The translations under genes were made by a program, and so were the position numbers. The notes under the pieces were generated by a model that saw only the letters and a program-made list of their open reading frames with translations, was not told where the DNA came from and ran no database searches. Shown one piece after another: positions 26,817 through 35,637 of a DNA stretch of 64,000 nucleotides (positions are counted from its first letter, which is position 1; each line of letters begins with the position of its first letter). This stretch comes from Hymenobacter edaphi. GTDB lineage: Bacteria > Bacteroidota > Bacteroidia > Cytophagales > Hymenobacteraceae. The stretch spans positions 62,001 through 126,000 of the forward strand of contig NZ_QHKM01000001.1 of NCBI RefSeq assembly GCF_003258365.1, read 5' to 3'.

Positions 26817-29018
26817 ATGACTGCCCACTACTTGCTGCCCCTCGCGCTGCTGCTGGCCGCCCCCGCCGTGGCCGTGCGCGCCCAGGCCCCGCAGGCCGTA
26901 GCCCCGCTGTACCTCGACCCGGCCCAGCCGCTCAACGCCCGCGTCAACGACTATATTGGCAAGCTGACCTTGGCCGAAAAGGCCGACCAGATGCTGTACA
27001 ACAGCAAGGCCATCGAGCGGCTGAACGTGCCGGCCTACAACTGGTGGAACGAGGCCCTGCACGGCGTGGGCCGGGCCGGCGAGGCCACGGTGTTTCCGCA
27101 GGCCATCGGCCTGGGCGCCAGCTTCGACGAAAACCTGGCCCTGCGCGTATCCACGGCCATATCGGACGAGGCGCGGGCCATGTATAATACCGCCGTGGCC
27201 AGGGGGCACCGCCTGCGCTACAGCGGGCTGACCTTCTGGACGCCCAACGTGAACATCTTCCGCGACCCGCGCTGGGGCCGCGGGCAGGAAACCTACGGCG
27301 AAGACCCCTACCTGACCTCCCGCCTGGGCGTGGCCTTCGTGCGCGGGCTGCAGGGCAACGACCCGGCGCACCTGAAGGTGGCCGCCTGCGCCAAGCACTT
27401 CGCCGTGCACAGCGGCCCCGAGCGGCTGCGCCACGAGTTCAACGCCCAGGCCTCGCTGCACGATTTGCGCGAAACCTACCTGCCCGCCTTCCAGGCGCTG
27501 GTGCAGGAGGGCCAGGTGGAAGCGGTGATGTGCGCCTACAACGCCACCAACGGCGAACCGTGCTGCGCCAATCAGTTTCTGCTCAACACGGTGCTGCGGC
27601 AGGAGTGGAAATTCCGCGGCCACGTGGTGTCCGACTGCTGGGCCCTGAACGACTTCTTTCAGGGCCACAACGTGGTGAAAACGCCCGCCGAGGCCGCCGC
27701 GCTGGCGGTGAGCCGGGGCGTCAACCTGGACTGCGGCAACGTGGCGCCCTACCTGCCCGAGGCCGTGCAGCAGGGGCTCATCCGCGAAACCCAGATCGAC
27801 AGCTCCCTGGCCGTGCTGCTGCGCACCCGCTTCCGCCTGGGCCTCTTCGACCCGGCCGGCAGCTCGCCCTACGATAAGATTCCGGCCTCGGTCGTCAACA
27901 GCGCCGAGCACCGCGCCCTGGCCCGGGAGGCGGCCGTGAAGTCGATGGTGCTGCTGAAGAACAACGGCGTGCTGCCGCTGCGCAACGATTTGCCGATGTA
28001 CTTCGTGACCGGGCCCAACGCCAGCAACCTGGAGGCGCTGCTCGGCAACTACTACGGCGTGAACCGCAACATGACCACCATCCTGGAGGGCCTGGTGGGC
28101 GGGGCGGCGGCCGGCAGCCAGGTGCAGTACCGCCAGGGCACCCTGCTCGACCGGCCCAACCAGAATCCCATCGACTGGACCACCAAGGCCGCCCAGGAAG
28201 CCGACGCGACCTTCGTGGTGCTGGGCATCAACGGGCTGATGGAAGGGGAGGAGGGCGAGTCGATTTCCTCCACGACCTACGGCGACCGGCTCGACTACAA
28301 CCTGCCGGTAAACCAGCTGGAATTTCTGCGCAAGCTGCGTAAGGACAACAAAAAGCCCATCGTGGCCATCATCACCGGCGGCTCGCCCATGAACCTGCAG
28401 GAGGTGCACGAGCTGGCCGACGCGGTGCTGCTGGCCTGGTACCCGGGCGAGGAAGGCGGCAACGCCGTGGCCGACCTGGTGTTCGGCAAAGCCGCGCCCT
28501 CGGGCAAGCTGCCGATTACCTTCCCCAAGAGCCTCGACCAGCTGCCCGCCTACGAGGCCTACGGCATGCAGGGGCGCACCTACCGCTACATGACGGCCGA
28601 GCCGATGTATCCCTTCGGCTTCGGGCTGAGCTACGCCACCTTCACCTATTCGGGCCTGAAGCTGCCCCGGAAAGCCGCCAAAGGCAAGCCGGTGGACGTG
28701 GAAGTGACCGTGACCAACACCGGCAGCGTGGCCGGCGAGGAAGTGGTGCAGCTCTACCTCACGCACACCGCCCCGAAAGGCCAGCCCAACCCGCTGTACT
28801 CGCTGAAAAGCTTCCGCCGGGTGCCGCTGGCCCCGGGCGCCCGCCAAACGGTGCGCTTCACCCTCACGCCCGAGCAGCTGGCCCGCATCGACGAGCAGGG
28901 GCGCCGCGTGGCGCCCACCGGGCCGGTGACGCTGGCCGTGGGCGGCGCCCTGCCCTCGGCCCGCAGCCAGCAGCTGGGCGCCGCCGCCCCGGCCACGGCC
29001 CAGCTGACGCTGCAATAA
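26817..29018 (+). CDS. GH3 beta-xylosidase
   Basis: 733 residues, signal peptide ending near VRAQ, periplasmic or surface. GH3 enzymes with YNWWNEALHGVGRAG near the N-terminus (about residues 73-87) are of the beta-xylosidase/arabinosidase type. The nucleophile is Asp273 in VVSDCWAL. The GH3 N- and C-terminal domains and a fibronectin type III-like domain at the end (about 615-725) are all present. No PA14 insert is seen, in contrast with several xylan-active Bacteroidetes relatives. It would release xylose from xylo-oligosaccharides, feeding XylA encoded downstream. It is the first gene after the 410-base gap. Confidence 0.93.
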   Translation: MTAHYLLPLALLLAAPAVAVRAQAPQAVAPLYLDPAQPLNARVNDYIGKLTLAEKADQMLYNSKAIERLNVPAYNWWNEALHGVGRAGEATVFPQAIGLGASFDENLALRVSTAISDEARAMYNTAVARGHRLRYSGLTFWTPNVNIFRDPRWGRGQETYGEDPYLTSRLGVAFVRGLQGNDPAHLKVAACAKHFAVHSGPERLRHEFNAQASLHDLRETYLPAFQALVQEGQVEAVMCAYNATNGEPCCANQFLLNTVLRQEWKFRGHVVSDCWALNDFFQGHNVVKTPAEAAALAVSRGVNLDCGNVAPYLPEAVQQGLIRETQIDSSLAVLLRTRFRLGLFDPAGSSPYDKIPASVVNSAEHRALAREAAVKSMVLLKNNGVLPLRNDLPMYFVTGPNASNLEALLGNYYGVNRNMTTILEGLVGGAAAGSQVQYRQGTLLDRPNQNPIDWTTKAAQEADATFVVLGINGLMEGEEGESISSTTYGDRLDYNLPVNQLEFLRKLRKDNKKPIVAIITGGSPMNLQEVHELADAVLLAWYPGEEGGNAVADLVFGKAAPSGKLPITFPKSLDQLPAYEAYGMQGRTYRYMTAEPMYPFGFGLSYATFTYSGLKLPRKAAKGKPVDVEVTVTNTGSVAGEEVVQLYLTHTAPKGQPNPLYSLKSFRRVPLAPGARQTVRFTLTPEQLARIDEQGRRVAPTGPVTLAVGGALPSARSQQLGAAAPATAQLTLQ

Positions 29019-29035
29019 CGCTACCTGCGCTGCTA

Positions 29036-29055
29036 AAGAGCCGGTTCGGGCTCTT
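29036..29055 (+). terminator. Short hairpin after the GH3 beta-xylosidase gene
   Basis: A 7-bp stem AAGAGCC/GGCTCTT with a 6-base loop ends 18 to 37 bases past the stop. It is weak and lacks a long U-tract, so partial read-through into the GH10 gene is likely. Confidence 0.4.
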
Positions 29056-29126
29056 GGCTCCGTTCGATTACTGACATCAACCCCACCGAGGCCCGCTCCG
29101 GGCCCGCATTTCCACAATCCCCACCA

Positions 29127-31010
29127 ATGAAATCAACTTCTACGCTATTCCTCGGCGTACTCGGGCTGCTGAGCCTGGGCGCCACCTCCCATGCGCAGGC
29201 GCAGAACGCGCCCGTGTCGCAGCAGGCCGAAGCCGGCACGCTGGGCGCCGACTGGCTGAGCCAGACGGCCAGCGGCGTGCAGTACGTGACTATCACGCCC
29301 ACGGCCACCATCAACGCCCAGAACCCCGGCACGGCGGCGCGCGTCATCACCTACTCGGTGACCTTTCCGGGCCCCGGCACCTACGACCTGTACGTGCGCA
29401 TGCGGGTGAATGCGGGCGGGGCCAACGACGACAGCTTCTATTACGCCAGCGGCTTCGGCAGCAAGTCGCCCACCAACGACAACGACTGGATTACCTGCAA
29501 CAACCTCTTCAACGTGGGCTACAGCAGCGGCAGCCTGCCCGTCGACCAGGGCGGCCCGGCCGGCACCGGCGTGTGGAAGTGGGTGAACATGTCGAAGTAC
29601 AGCTACAGCGAGACGCCGGTGTCGTTTACGGTGGCCGCCGGCGCCCTCACGCAGACCTTCCAGCTCGGCGCGCGTGAAGACGGCTTCGACATCGACAAGC
29701 TGGTGTTTGGGCAGACGGGCCTCTACTTCACTCCGGCCCAGCTCGACGCGGGCCAGCAGGGCACGACCACGCCGCCCGTCACCTTTACGCCCACCGGCCC
29801 GCCCATGGCCCAGGGCAAGCCCAAGTACCTGGGCGGCGTGTGGAGCCCCGCGCAGAAGCTGTTCTTCAACCGCTATTTCAACCAGGTAACGCCCGAAAAC
29901 GCGGGCAAATGGGGCTCGGTGGAGGGCACCCGCAACCAGATGAACTGGGCCGAGCTGGACTCGACCTACGCCCTGGCCCAGCGCCAGGGCATCCCGTTCA
30001 AGATGCACACGCTGATCTGGGGCCAGCAGCAGCCGGTCTGGATCGAAACCCTGAGCAACGCCGACCAGCTGGCCGAAATCAACGAGTGGTTTCAGGCCGT
30101 GGCCCAGCGCTACCCCAACATTGCGCAGATCGAGGTGGTGAACGAGGCGCTGAACGATTTGCCCCTCAACGGCTCGACCGGCAACAACGGCCCGAACACG
30201 CCCGGTAGCGGCGCCGGCAACTACTACAACGCCCTCGGCGGGGCCGGCACCACCGGCTGGGACTGGGTCATCACCTCGTTCACGCTGGCCCGGCAGTACT
30301 TCCCCAACGCCCAGCTGCTGATCAACGACTACGGCGTCATCACCAGCAGCAGCAATACGCAGCGCTACCTCTCGCTGATCAACCTGCTCACGGCCCGCAA
30401 CCTGGTGGACGGCGTGGGCATTCAGGGCCACGCGTTTGAGACGCGCGGCATTCCGGCTGCCACGCTGGCGGCCAACCTGACCACGCTGGCCGCGGCCGGC
30501 AAGCCGCTCTACATCACCGAGCTGGACATCGACGGGGTGGACGCGAGCAGCAACCTCGACGACGCCATTCAGCTGGCCGAGTACCAGCGCATCTTCCCCA
30601 CTTTGTGGACGCACCCGGGCGTGAAGGGCATCACCCTGTGGGGCTACCGCCCCGGGCACTGGCGCACCGCCCAGGGCGCCTACCTGGCCAACGCCGACAA
30701 CACCGAGCGCGCGGCCTTTGTGTGGCTGCAGAACTACGTGCGCACCACCGTGCTGCGTGCCAAAAACGGCCAGGAAACCACCGTGCGCCTCTTCCCAAAC
30801 CCGACGGCCGACGGCCGCTTCAGCCTGAGCGGCACCCAGAATAGCACGCAGCTGCGCATCGTCGACCGGCTGGGGCGCGCCGTGCACCAGCAGGCCCTGC
30901 GCCAGCAGCCGGTGGTGGACTTGCAGCTGCGGCTGGCCGCCGGCCTTTACGTGGTGCAGCTCACCGGGCAGGACGGCAGCCTGATTACCAGTAAGCTGCT
31001 GGTGGAATAG
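29127..31010 (+). CDS. Secreted GH10 endo-beta-1,4-xylanase with N-terminal beta-sandwich (CBM-like) and T9SS signal
   Basis: 627 residues. After the signal peptide (to about SHAQAQ), residues 30-215 form a beta-sandwich of CBM6/35 style beginning QQAEAGTLG. The GH10 barrel covers about 230-545 with the acid/base Glu340 in VVNEAL and the nucleophile Glu465 in ITELDID. A T9SS sorting domain (about 550-627, VRLFPNPT...) ends the protein. It would cut xylan outside the cell. It differs from the second, short GH10 at 34287, which has no CBM or T9SS tail, so the two probably act on polymer and imported oligomer respectively. Confidence 0.94.
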   Translation: MKSTSTLFLGVLGLLSLGATSHAQAQNAPVSQQAEAGTLGADWLSQTASGVQYVTITPTATINAQNPGTAARVITYSVTFPGPGTYDLYVRMRVNAGGANDDSFYYASGFGSKSPTNDNDWITCNNLFNVGYSSGSLPVDQGGPAGTGVWKWVNMSKYSYSETPVSFTVAAGALTQTFQLGAREDGFDIDKLVFGQTGLYFTPAQLDAGQQGTTTPPVTFTPTGPPMAQGKPKYLGGVWSPAQKLFFNRYFNQVTPENAGKWGSVEGTRNQMNWAELDSTYALAQRQGIPFKMHTLIWGQQQPVWIETLSNADQLAEINEWFQAVAQRYPNIAQIEVVNEALNDLPLNGSTGNNGPNTPGSGAGNYYNALGGAGTTGWDWVITSFTLARQYFPNAQLLINDYGVITSSSNTQRYLSLINLLTARNLVDGVGIQGHAFETRGIPAATLAANLTTLAAAGKPLYITELDIDGVDASSNLDDAIQLAEYQRIFPTLWTHPGVKGITLWGYRPGHWRTAQGAYLANADNTERAAFVWLQNYVRTTVLRAKNGQETTVRLFPNPTADGRFSLSGTQNSTQLRIVDRLGRAVHQQALRQQPVVDLQLRLAAGLYVVQLTGQDGSLITSKLLVE

Positions 31011-31128
31011 GCCCGCCGAACTTCAGGTTTCCGGGCCGGTGGCTACCCGCCGAAGGTGAGTGCGGCGGTCGGCCGCCGGCTCCGGGACCCTGACCAGCAA
31101 CGACCCAACTCTTTTTTCTTTCCCCATC

Positions 31129-32460
31129 ATGGCGCTGAGCACGCTGACCCAGACCGAGTATTTCAAGGGCATCCAGCCCATCAAGTTCGAAGGCCGCGAA
31201 TCGGACAACCCGCTGGCCTTCAAGTGGTACGACGCCACCCGCGTGGTGGCCGGCAAGACCATGCAGGAGCACCTGCGCTTCGCCACGGCCTACTGGCACA
31301 CCTTCGTGGGCACCGGCGGCGACCCGTTCGGCCCCGGCACCCGGCAGTTTGCCTGGGACCGGCAGCCGGACATCCTCGGCCGCGCCCGCGACAAGATGGA
31401 TGCGGCCTTCGAGTTCTTCACCAAAATCGGCACGCCCTACTACTGCTTCCACGACGTGGACCTGGTGGACGAGGGCGCTTCGCTGCGCGCGTACGAAAGC
31501 AACCTGGCCGCCATCGTGGACTACGCCCGGCAGCAGCAGCAGGAGACGGGCGTGAAACTGCTCTGGGGTACGGCCAACGTGTTTTCCAACCCGCGCTACA
31601 TGAACGGCGCCAGCACCAACCCCGACTTTCAGGTGCTGGCCCACGCCGGCACGCAGGTGCTCAATGCCCTGGACGCGACCATCGCGCTGGGCGGCGAGAA
31701 CTACGTGTTCTGGGGCGGGCGCGAGGGCTACATGACCCTGCTCAACACCGACATGAAGCGCGAGCTGGCGCACATGGGTCGCTTCCTGACGATGGCCCGC
31801 GACTACGCCCGCAAGCAGGGCTTCACCGGCAAGTTTTTCATCGAGCCCAAGCCGGCCGAGCCCACCAAGCACCAGTACGACTTCGACGCGGCCACCGTCA
31901 TTGGCTTCCTCAAGGAGTACGGCCTGCAGGACGATTTCATGCTGAACCTGGAAGTAAACCACGCCACGCTGGCCGGCCACACCTTCCAGCACGAGCTGCA
32001 AGTGGCGGCTGATGCCAACATGCTCGGCTCGATGGACGCCAACCGCGGCGACTACCAAAACGGCTGGGACACCGACCAGTTTCCGGTGAACCTGAACGAG
32101 CTGACCGAATCCATGCTCATCATCCTGGAGCACGGCGGCTTCCGGCACGGCGGCATCAACTTCGACGCCAAAACCCGCCGCAACTCCACCGACCTGGAGG
32201 ACATTTTCATTGCCCACATCGGCGGCATGGACGCCTTTGCCCGCGCCCTGGTGGTGGCCCACGACATTCTGGAAAAGTCGCCCTACCGGCAGTTCCGCCA
32301 GCAGCGCTACGCCTCCTTCGACTCGGGCGACGGTGCGGCTTTTGAGCAAGGCCAGCTGACCTTGGAAGACCTGCGCCGCATTGCCCACGCGCACGGCGAA
32401 CCGACGCCGCGCAGCGGCAAGCAGGAGTGGCTGGAAAACATCATCAACCAATACATCTAA
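31129..32460 (+). CDS. xylA: Xylose isomerase
   Basis: 443 residues from the ATG at 31129, the normal length for a class II xylose isomerase; upstream in-frame residues do not match the family. The enzyme converts D-xylose to D-xylulose in the cytoplasm. The catalytic His108 lies in [17 protein letters not shown] is intact, and the metal-site block [15 protein letters not shown] is complete. It sits in the xylan operon between the GH10 and GH51 genes, linking extracellular depolymerisation with xylose catabolism. Xylulokinase (xylB) is not in the window. Confidence 0.97.
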   Translation: MALSTLTQTEYFKGIQPIKFEGRESDNPLAFKWYDATRVVAGKTMQEHLRFATAYWHTFVGTGGDPFGPGTRQFAWDRQPDILGRARDKMDAAFEFFTKIGTPYYCFHDVDLVDEGASLRAYESNLAAIVDYARQQQQETGVKLLWGTANVFSNPRYMNGASTNPDFQVLAHAGTQVLNALDATIALGGENYVFWGGREGYMTLLNTDMKRELAHMGRFLTMARDYARKQGFTGKFFIEPKPAEPTKHQYDFDAATVIGFLKEYGLQDDFMLNLEVNHATLAGHTFQHELQVAADANMLGSMDANRGDYQNGWDTDQFPVNLNELTESMLIILEHGGFRHGGINFDAKTRRNSTDLEDIFIAHIGGMDAFARALVVAHDILEKSPYRQFRQQRYASFDSGDGAAFEQGQLTLEDLRRIAHAHGEPTPRSGKQEWLENIINQYI

Positions 32461-32600
32461 CCCCGTGCTGCGAATCTCATTCCCCGGCTTCCGTAGTTGC
32501 GAGCGTGGAAGCATAGCCGCGCTAGGGCGCAGGGCGGCGCTGCATCTCGGCTTATCTGCTCGGCCGCGGGCAACGCGCCGTTCCCAAGCCCTGACGTCTG

Positions 32601-32640
32601 GCACCCCCTCTCTTTTGGAGAGGGGGCCGGGGGGTGAGGC
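32601..32640. repeat. C-rich hairpin dispersed repeat overlapping the 5' end of the GH51 frame
   Basis: CCCCCTCTC, a short loop, and GAGAGGGGG form a hairpin flanked by GGGGGGTGAGG. A related element with the CACCCC-CTCC-hairpin form lies at 35579-35616. It occupies the place where the start codon of the GH51 gene would be expected. Confidence 0.6.
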
Positions 32641-34222
32641 TTCACGTCTGCGCCAGTTTACGGCCGCCCTGGCGCTGCTGACGCTCACGGCCCCGGCGGC
32701 CCTGGCCCAGCAGCCCGTGCAGCTGACGGTGCAGCCCGCGCCGGCCGCCAAACCCGTCATCAGCCGCCACATCTACGGGCACTTCGCCGAGCACCTGGGC
32801 CGCTGCGTGTACGACGGCTTCTGGGCCGACCCCGCGCTGAACGTGCCCAAGCAGGGGCGCATCCGGATGGACATTGTGGAGGCGCTGCGCAAAATCAAGG
32901 TGGCCAACCTGCGCTGGCCCGGCGGCTGCTTTGCCGACGCTTACCACTGGCGCGACGGGGTGGGGCCCACGGCGCAGCGCCCGCGCACCATCAATACCTG
33001 GTGGGGCGACGCGGTGGAGGACAATAGCTTCGGCACGCACGAGTTTCTGGAGCTCTGCCAGCTGCTCGGCGCCGAGCCCTACCTGGCGGCCAACGTGGGC
33101 AGCGGCACGGTGCAGGAAATGGCCAACTGGATGGAGTACCTGAACTCCAACGCCGACACCCCGCTCACCCAGCAGCGCCGCCAGAACGGCCACCCCGCGC
33201 CCTACGGCGTGACCATGTGGGGCATCGGCAACGAAAGCTGGGGCTGCGGCGGCAACATGACGCCCGCCTACTACACCGACGTGTACAAGCGCTACGCCAC
33301 CTTCGCTCACAATTACCCCGGCTCGCCGCCCCTGAAGCGCATCGTGAGCGGGGCCAACGGCGACGACCCGGCCTGGACGGAGACGTGCATGAAAAACATC
33401 CCGCTCAATATGATGTGGGGCCTCACGCTGCACCAGTACACGCTGCCGACCGGCGACTGGGGCAAGAAAGGCCCCGCCACCGGCTTCGGCGAGGCCGAGT
33501 ACTTCAGCACGGTGCGCAACTGCCTGCGCATGGACGCCATCGTGGCCAAGCACGCGGCCATCATGGACAAGTACGACCCCAAAAAGCAGGTGGCGCTGCT
33601 GGTGGACGAGTGGGGCGTGTGGACCGACGTGGAGCCGGGTACCAACCCCGGCTTTCTGTACCAGCAGAACAGCCTGCGCGACGCGCTGGTGGCCGGCACC
33701 ACGCTCAACATCTTCAACAACCACTGCGAGCGGGTGCGCGGGGCCAACCTGGCCCAGGCCGTGAACGTGCTGCAGGCCCTCATCCTGACCGACAAGGAGC
33801 GGATGCTGCTCACGCCCACCTACCACGTCTTCGACCTCTACCAGGTGCACCAGGACGCGGAGTGGCTGCCGCTGCAATTTCAGAGCCCCGACTACGCGCT
33901 CAGTGGCGAGAAAATCCCGGCCCTGAACGCCTCGGCCTCCCGCGACAAAAACGGTGCGGTGCACATTTCGCTGGTCAACCTCAACCCCAACCAGGCCCTG
34001 ACGCTGGAAACCCGCCTGCCCGGCATCAGCTGGAAAGCCGTGAGCGGCCGCCTCCTGACCTCGGCCAACGTCGGCGACTACAACTCCTTCGCGCAGCCCA
34101 ACCGCGTGCAGCTGGCCGACTTCAAGGGGGCCAAAAAACGCGGCGAACAGCTCGTGGTGACGCTGCCGCCCAAATCGGTGGTGGTGCTGGAGCTGACCGA
34201 CGCGGGCAAGCCCCGCTCCTGA
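32615..34222 (+). CDS. GH51 alpha-L-arabinofuranosidase (unusual 5' end)
   Basis: The enzyme removes arabinofuranosyl side chains from arabinoxylan. The catalytic domain is complete: acid/base Glu207 in GIGNESW and nucleophile Glu332 in VDEWGVW, with the GH51 C-terminal beta-sandwich to residue 535. A signal peptide core (FTAALALLTLTAPAALAQ) is present. The start is unclear: the only in-frame ATG (32381) lies 80 bases inside xylA; GTG 32465 and TTG 32615 are the other options. I chose TTG 32615 because it puts a basic residue and the hydrophobic core at the right place for export. This TTG is inside a dispersed repeat, so the original start was probably overwritten. Confidence 0.85.
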   Translation: MERGPGGEASRLRQFTAALALLTLTAPAALAQQPVQLTVQPAPAAKPVISRHIYGHFAEHLGRCVYDGFWADPALNVPKQGRIRMDIVEALRKIKVANLRWPGGCFADAYHWRDGVGPTAQRPRTINTWWGDAVEDNSFGTHEFLELCQLLGAEPYLAANVGSGTVQEMANWMEYLNSNADTPLTQQRRQNGHPAPYGVTMWGIGNESWGCGGNMTPAYYTDVYKRYATFAHNYPGSPPLKRIVSGANGDDPAWTETCMKNIPLNMMWGLTLHQYTLPTGDWGKKGPATGFGEAEYFSTVRNCLRMDAIVAKHAAIMDKYDPKKQVALLVDEWGVWTDVEPGTNPGFLYQQNSLRDALVAGTTLNIFNNHCERVRGANLAQAVNVLQALILTDKERMLLTPTYHVFDLYQVHQDAEWLPLQFQSPDYALSGEKIPALNASASRDKNGAVHISLVNLNPNQALTLETRLPGISWKAVSGRLLTSANVGDYNSFAQPNRVQLADFKGAKKRGEQLVVTLPPKSVVVLELTDAGKPRS

Positions 34223-34243
34223 TTCTTGCGCAATTTCTCTAGT

Positions 34244-34278
34244 ACGTCACGCGGTGACTGCGTTCGGCATGACGGTCT
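34244..34278. repeat. Half-copy of the CGTCAT-type dispersed repeat before the second GH10 gene
   Basis: Read on the minus strand it gives GACCGTCATGCCGAACGC and then CACCGCGTGACGT. The arm resembles that at 7371-7412. It ends 8 bases before the ATG of the GH10 gene, so it forms the 5' leader and argues against using the in-frame ATG at 34254 within it. Confidence 0.55.
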
Positions 34279-34286
34279 TCACAACC

Positions 34287-35399
34287 ATGAAAAGAAATAA
34301 CCTGCCAGCCCACCAGGGCCGTTTTGCTCACCGCCTGCTGCTTTTCGGCCTGCTATTGGGCAGCACCACGCTGCTCAGCAGCCAGCACTCCGCGGCCGAT
34401 AAGGGCCTGAAAGACTACTACAAAGACTATTTTCCCGTCGGGGTGGCCGTGGGGCCGCAGTCGTTGCAGGGCGAGGAAGCCGCGCTCATCAGGGCGCAGT
34501 TCAACAGCGTGACGCCCGAAAACGCCATGAAGATGGGGCCGATTCACCCGGAGGAAAACCGCTACTTCTGGGACGACGCCGACGCCATTGTGGGCTTCGC
34601 GCAGGCCAATAAGCTGCGCGTGCGCGGCCACAACCTGCTCTGGCACGAGCAGACGCCCAAGTGGCTGTTCAAGGACGCGCAGGGCAAGCAAGTGTCGAAA
34701 GACGTGTTGCTGGCCCGCCTGAAAAGCCACATCGAAACGGTGGTGAAGCGCTACAAGGGCAGGATTTACGCCTGGGACGTGGTCAACGAAGCCATCAGCG
34801 ACAACCCGCAGGAGTTTCTGCGCAACTCGGAGTGGTACCGCATCTGCGGCGACGAGTTCATCGCGAAGGCCTTCGAGTACGCCCACGCCGCCGACCCGCA
34901 GGCCGTGCTCTTCTACAACGACTACAACACCGAGCGGCCCGAAAAGCGTGAGCGGGTGTACCGCCTGCTCAAGCAGCTCCGCGACGCCAACGTACCCGTG
35001 CACGGCGTGGGTTTGCAGGGCCACTGGTCCATCTTCGAGCCTTCCGAACAGGAGCTGCGCCAGGCCATCGAGCGGTTCGCGTCGTTGGGCCTGCAGGTGC
35101 AGATAACGGAGCTGGACGTGTCGGTGTACCCCTGGGAAAAGGAGCGGCGCGCCAAGCGGCCCGGCGAAGCGGACGCCTACACGGCGGAGCTGGAGCAGAA
35201 GCAGGCGGCGCAGTACCAGCTGTTTTTCCGCGTGTTCCGCGACTACCGCAAGCAGCTCACCGGCGTCACGTTCTGGAACGTGTCGGACCGCTACTCCTGG
35301 CTGGATACCTACCCCGTGGCCGGCCGCAAAAACTACCCGTTGCTCTTCGACCAGCAGCTGCGGCCCAAAAAGGCTTACCAGGCGGTGGTGAAGTTTTAG
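34287..35399 (+). CDS. GH10 endo-beta-1,4-xylanase, short form
   Basis: 370 residues from the ATG at 34287; the longer frame from 34254 lies within a dispersed repeat. It has a signal peptide (hydrophobic RLLLFGLLLGSTTLL), no lipobox Cys and no T9SS domain, so it is likely periplasmic. The GH10 barrel is the whole protein: acid/base Glu168 in DVVNEAI, nucleophile Glu275 in ITELDV, and the FWNVSDRYSWL block near the C-terminus. It would cut imported xylo-oligosaccharides. It lies 64 bases after the GH51 gene in the xylan operon. Confidence 0.95.
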   Translation: MKRNNLPAHQGRFAHRLLLFGLLLGSTTLLSSQHSAADKGLKDYYKDYFPVGVAVGPQSLQGEEAALIRAQFNSVTPENAMKMGPIHPEENRYFWDDADAIVGFAQANKLRVRGHNLLWHEQTPKWLFKDAQGKQVSKDVLLARLKSHIETVVKRYKGRIYAWDVVNEAISDNPQEFLRNSEWYRICGDEFIAKAFEYAHAADPQAVLFYNDYNTERPEKRERVYRLLKQLRDANVPVHGVGLQGHWSIFEPSEQELRQAIERFASLGLQVQITELDVSVYPWEKERRAKRPGEADAYTAELEQKQAAQYQLFFRVFRDYRKQLTGVTFWNVSDRYSWLDTYPVAGRKNYPLLFDQQLRPKKAYQAVVKF

Positions 35400-35501
35400 A
35401 AACCAGAGGATTGGAGCCGGTTTACCTCCTCCGCTGCTTCCGCGCATCAAGCGGCGTGGGGCTAGGGATGGTTGATCCGCCGCCAGAACGATGCAACAAG
35501 C

Positions 35502-35540
35502 ACGTCCTGTCGAGCTTGCCGAGACATCTCGCGTGCTGAT
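35502..35540. repeat. Diverged half-copy of the CGTCAT-type dispersed repeat
   Basis: ACGTCCTGTCGAGCTTGCC then GAGACATCTCGCG parallels the GAACGTCATGCTGAGC/TCGAAGCATCTC arm at 7429-7465. It lies in the 238-base gap between the second GH10 and GH115 genes. Confidence 0.5.
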
Positions 35541-35578
35541 GCCCGGCAGTAATCTTTTAGCTCTGACTCTGTTCTTTC

Positions 35579-35616
35579 ACCCCACCCCAACCCTTCCTCC
35601 TCTGAGGAGGGGAGCT
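35579..35616. repeat. C-rich hairpin dispersed repeat before GH115
   Basis: CACCCCAACCC is followed by CCTCCTCTGAGGAGG, a palindromic core. It is related in plan to the element at 32601-32640 and ends about 20 bases before the GH115 start. Confidence 0.5.
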
Positions 35617-35637
35617 AGTTTTAGCTTCCGTATTCCG

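Noticed and set aside
32381-34222. GH51 gene starting at the ATG inside xylA
   Set aside because: This would overlap xylA by 80 bases and place about 95 unrelated residues before the signal peptide core, which would prevent normal export.
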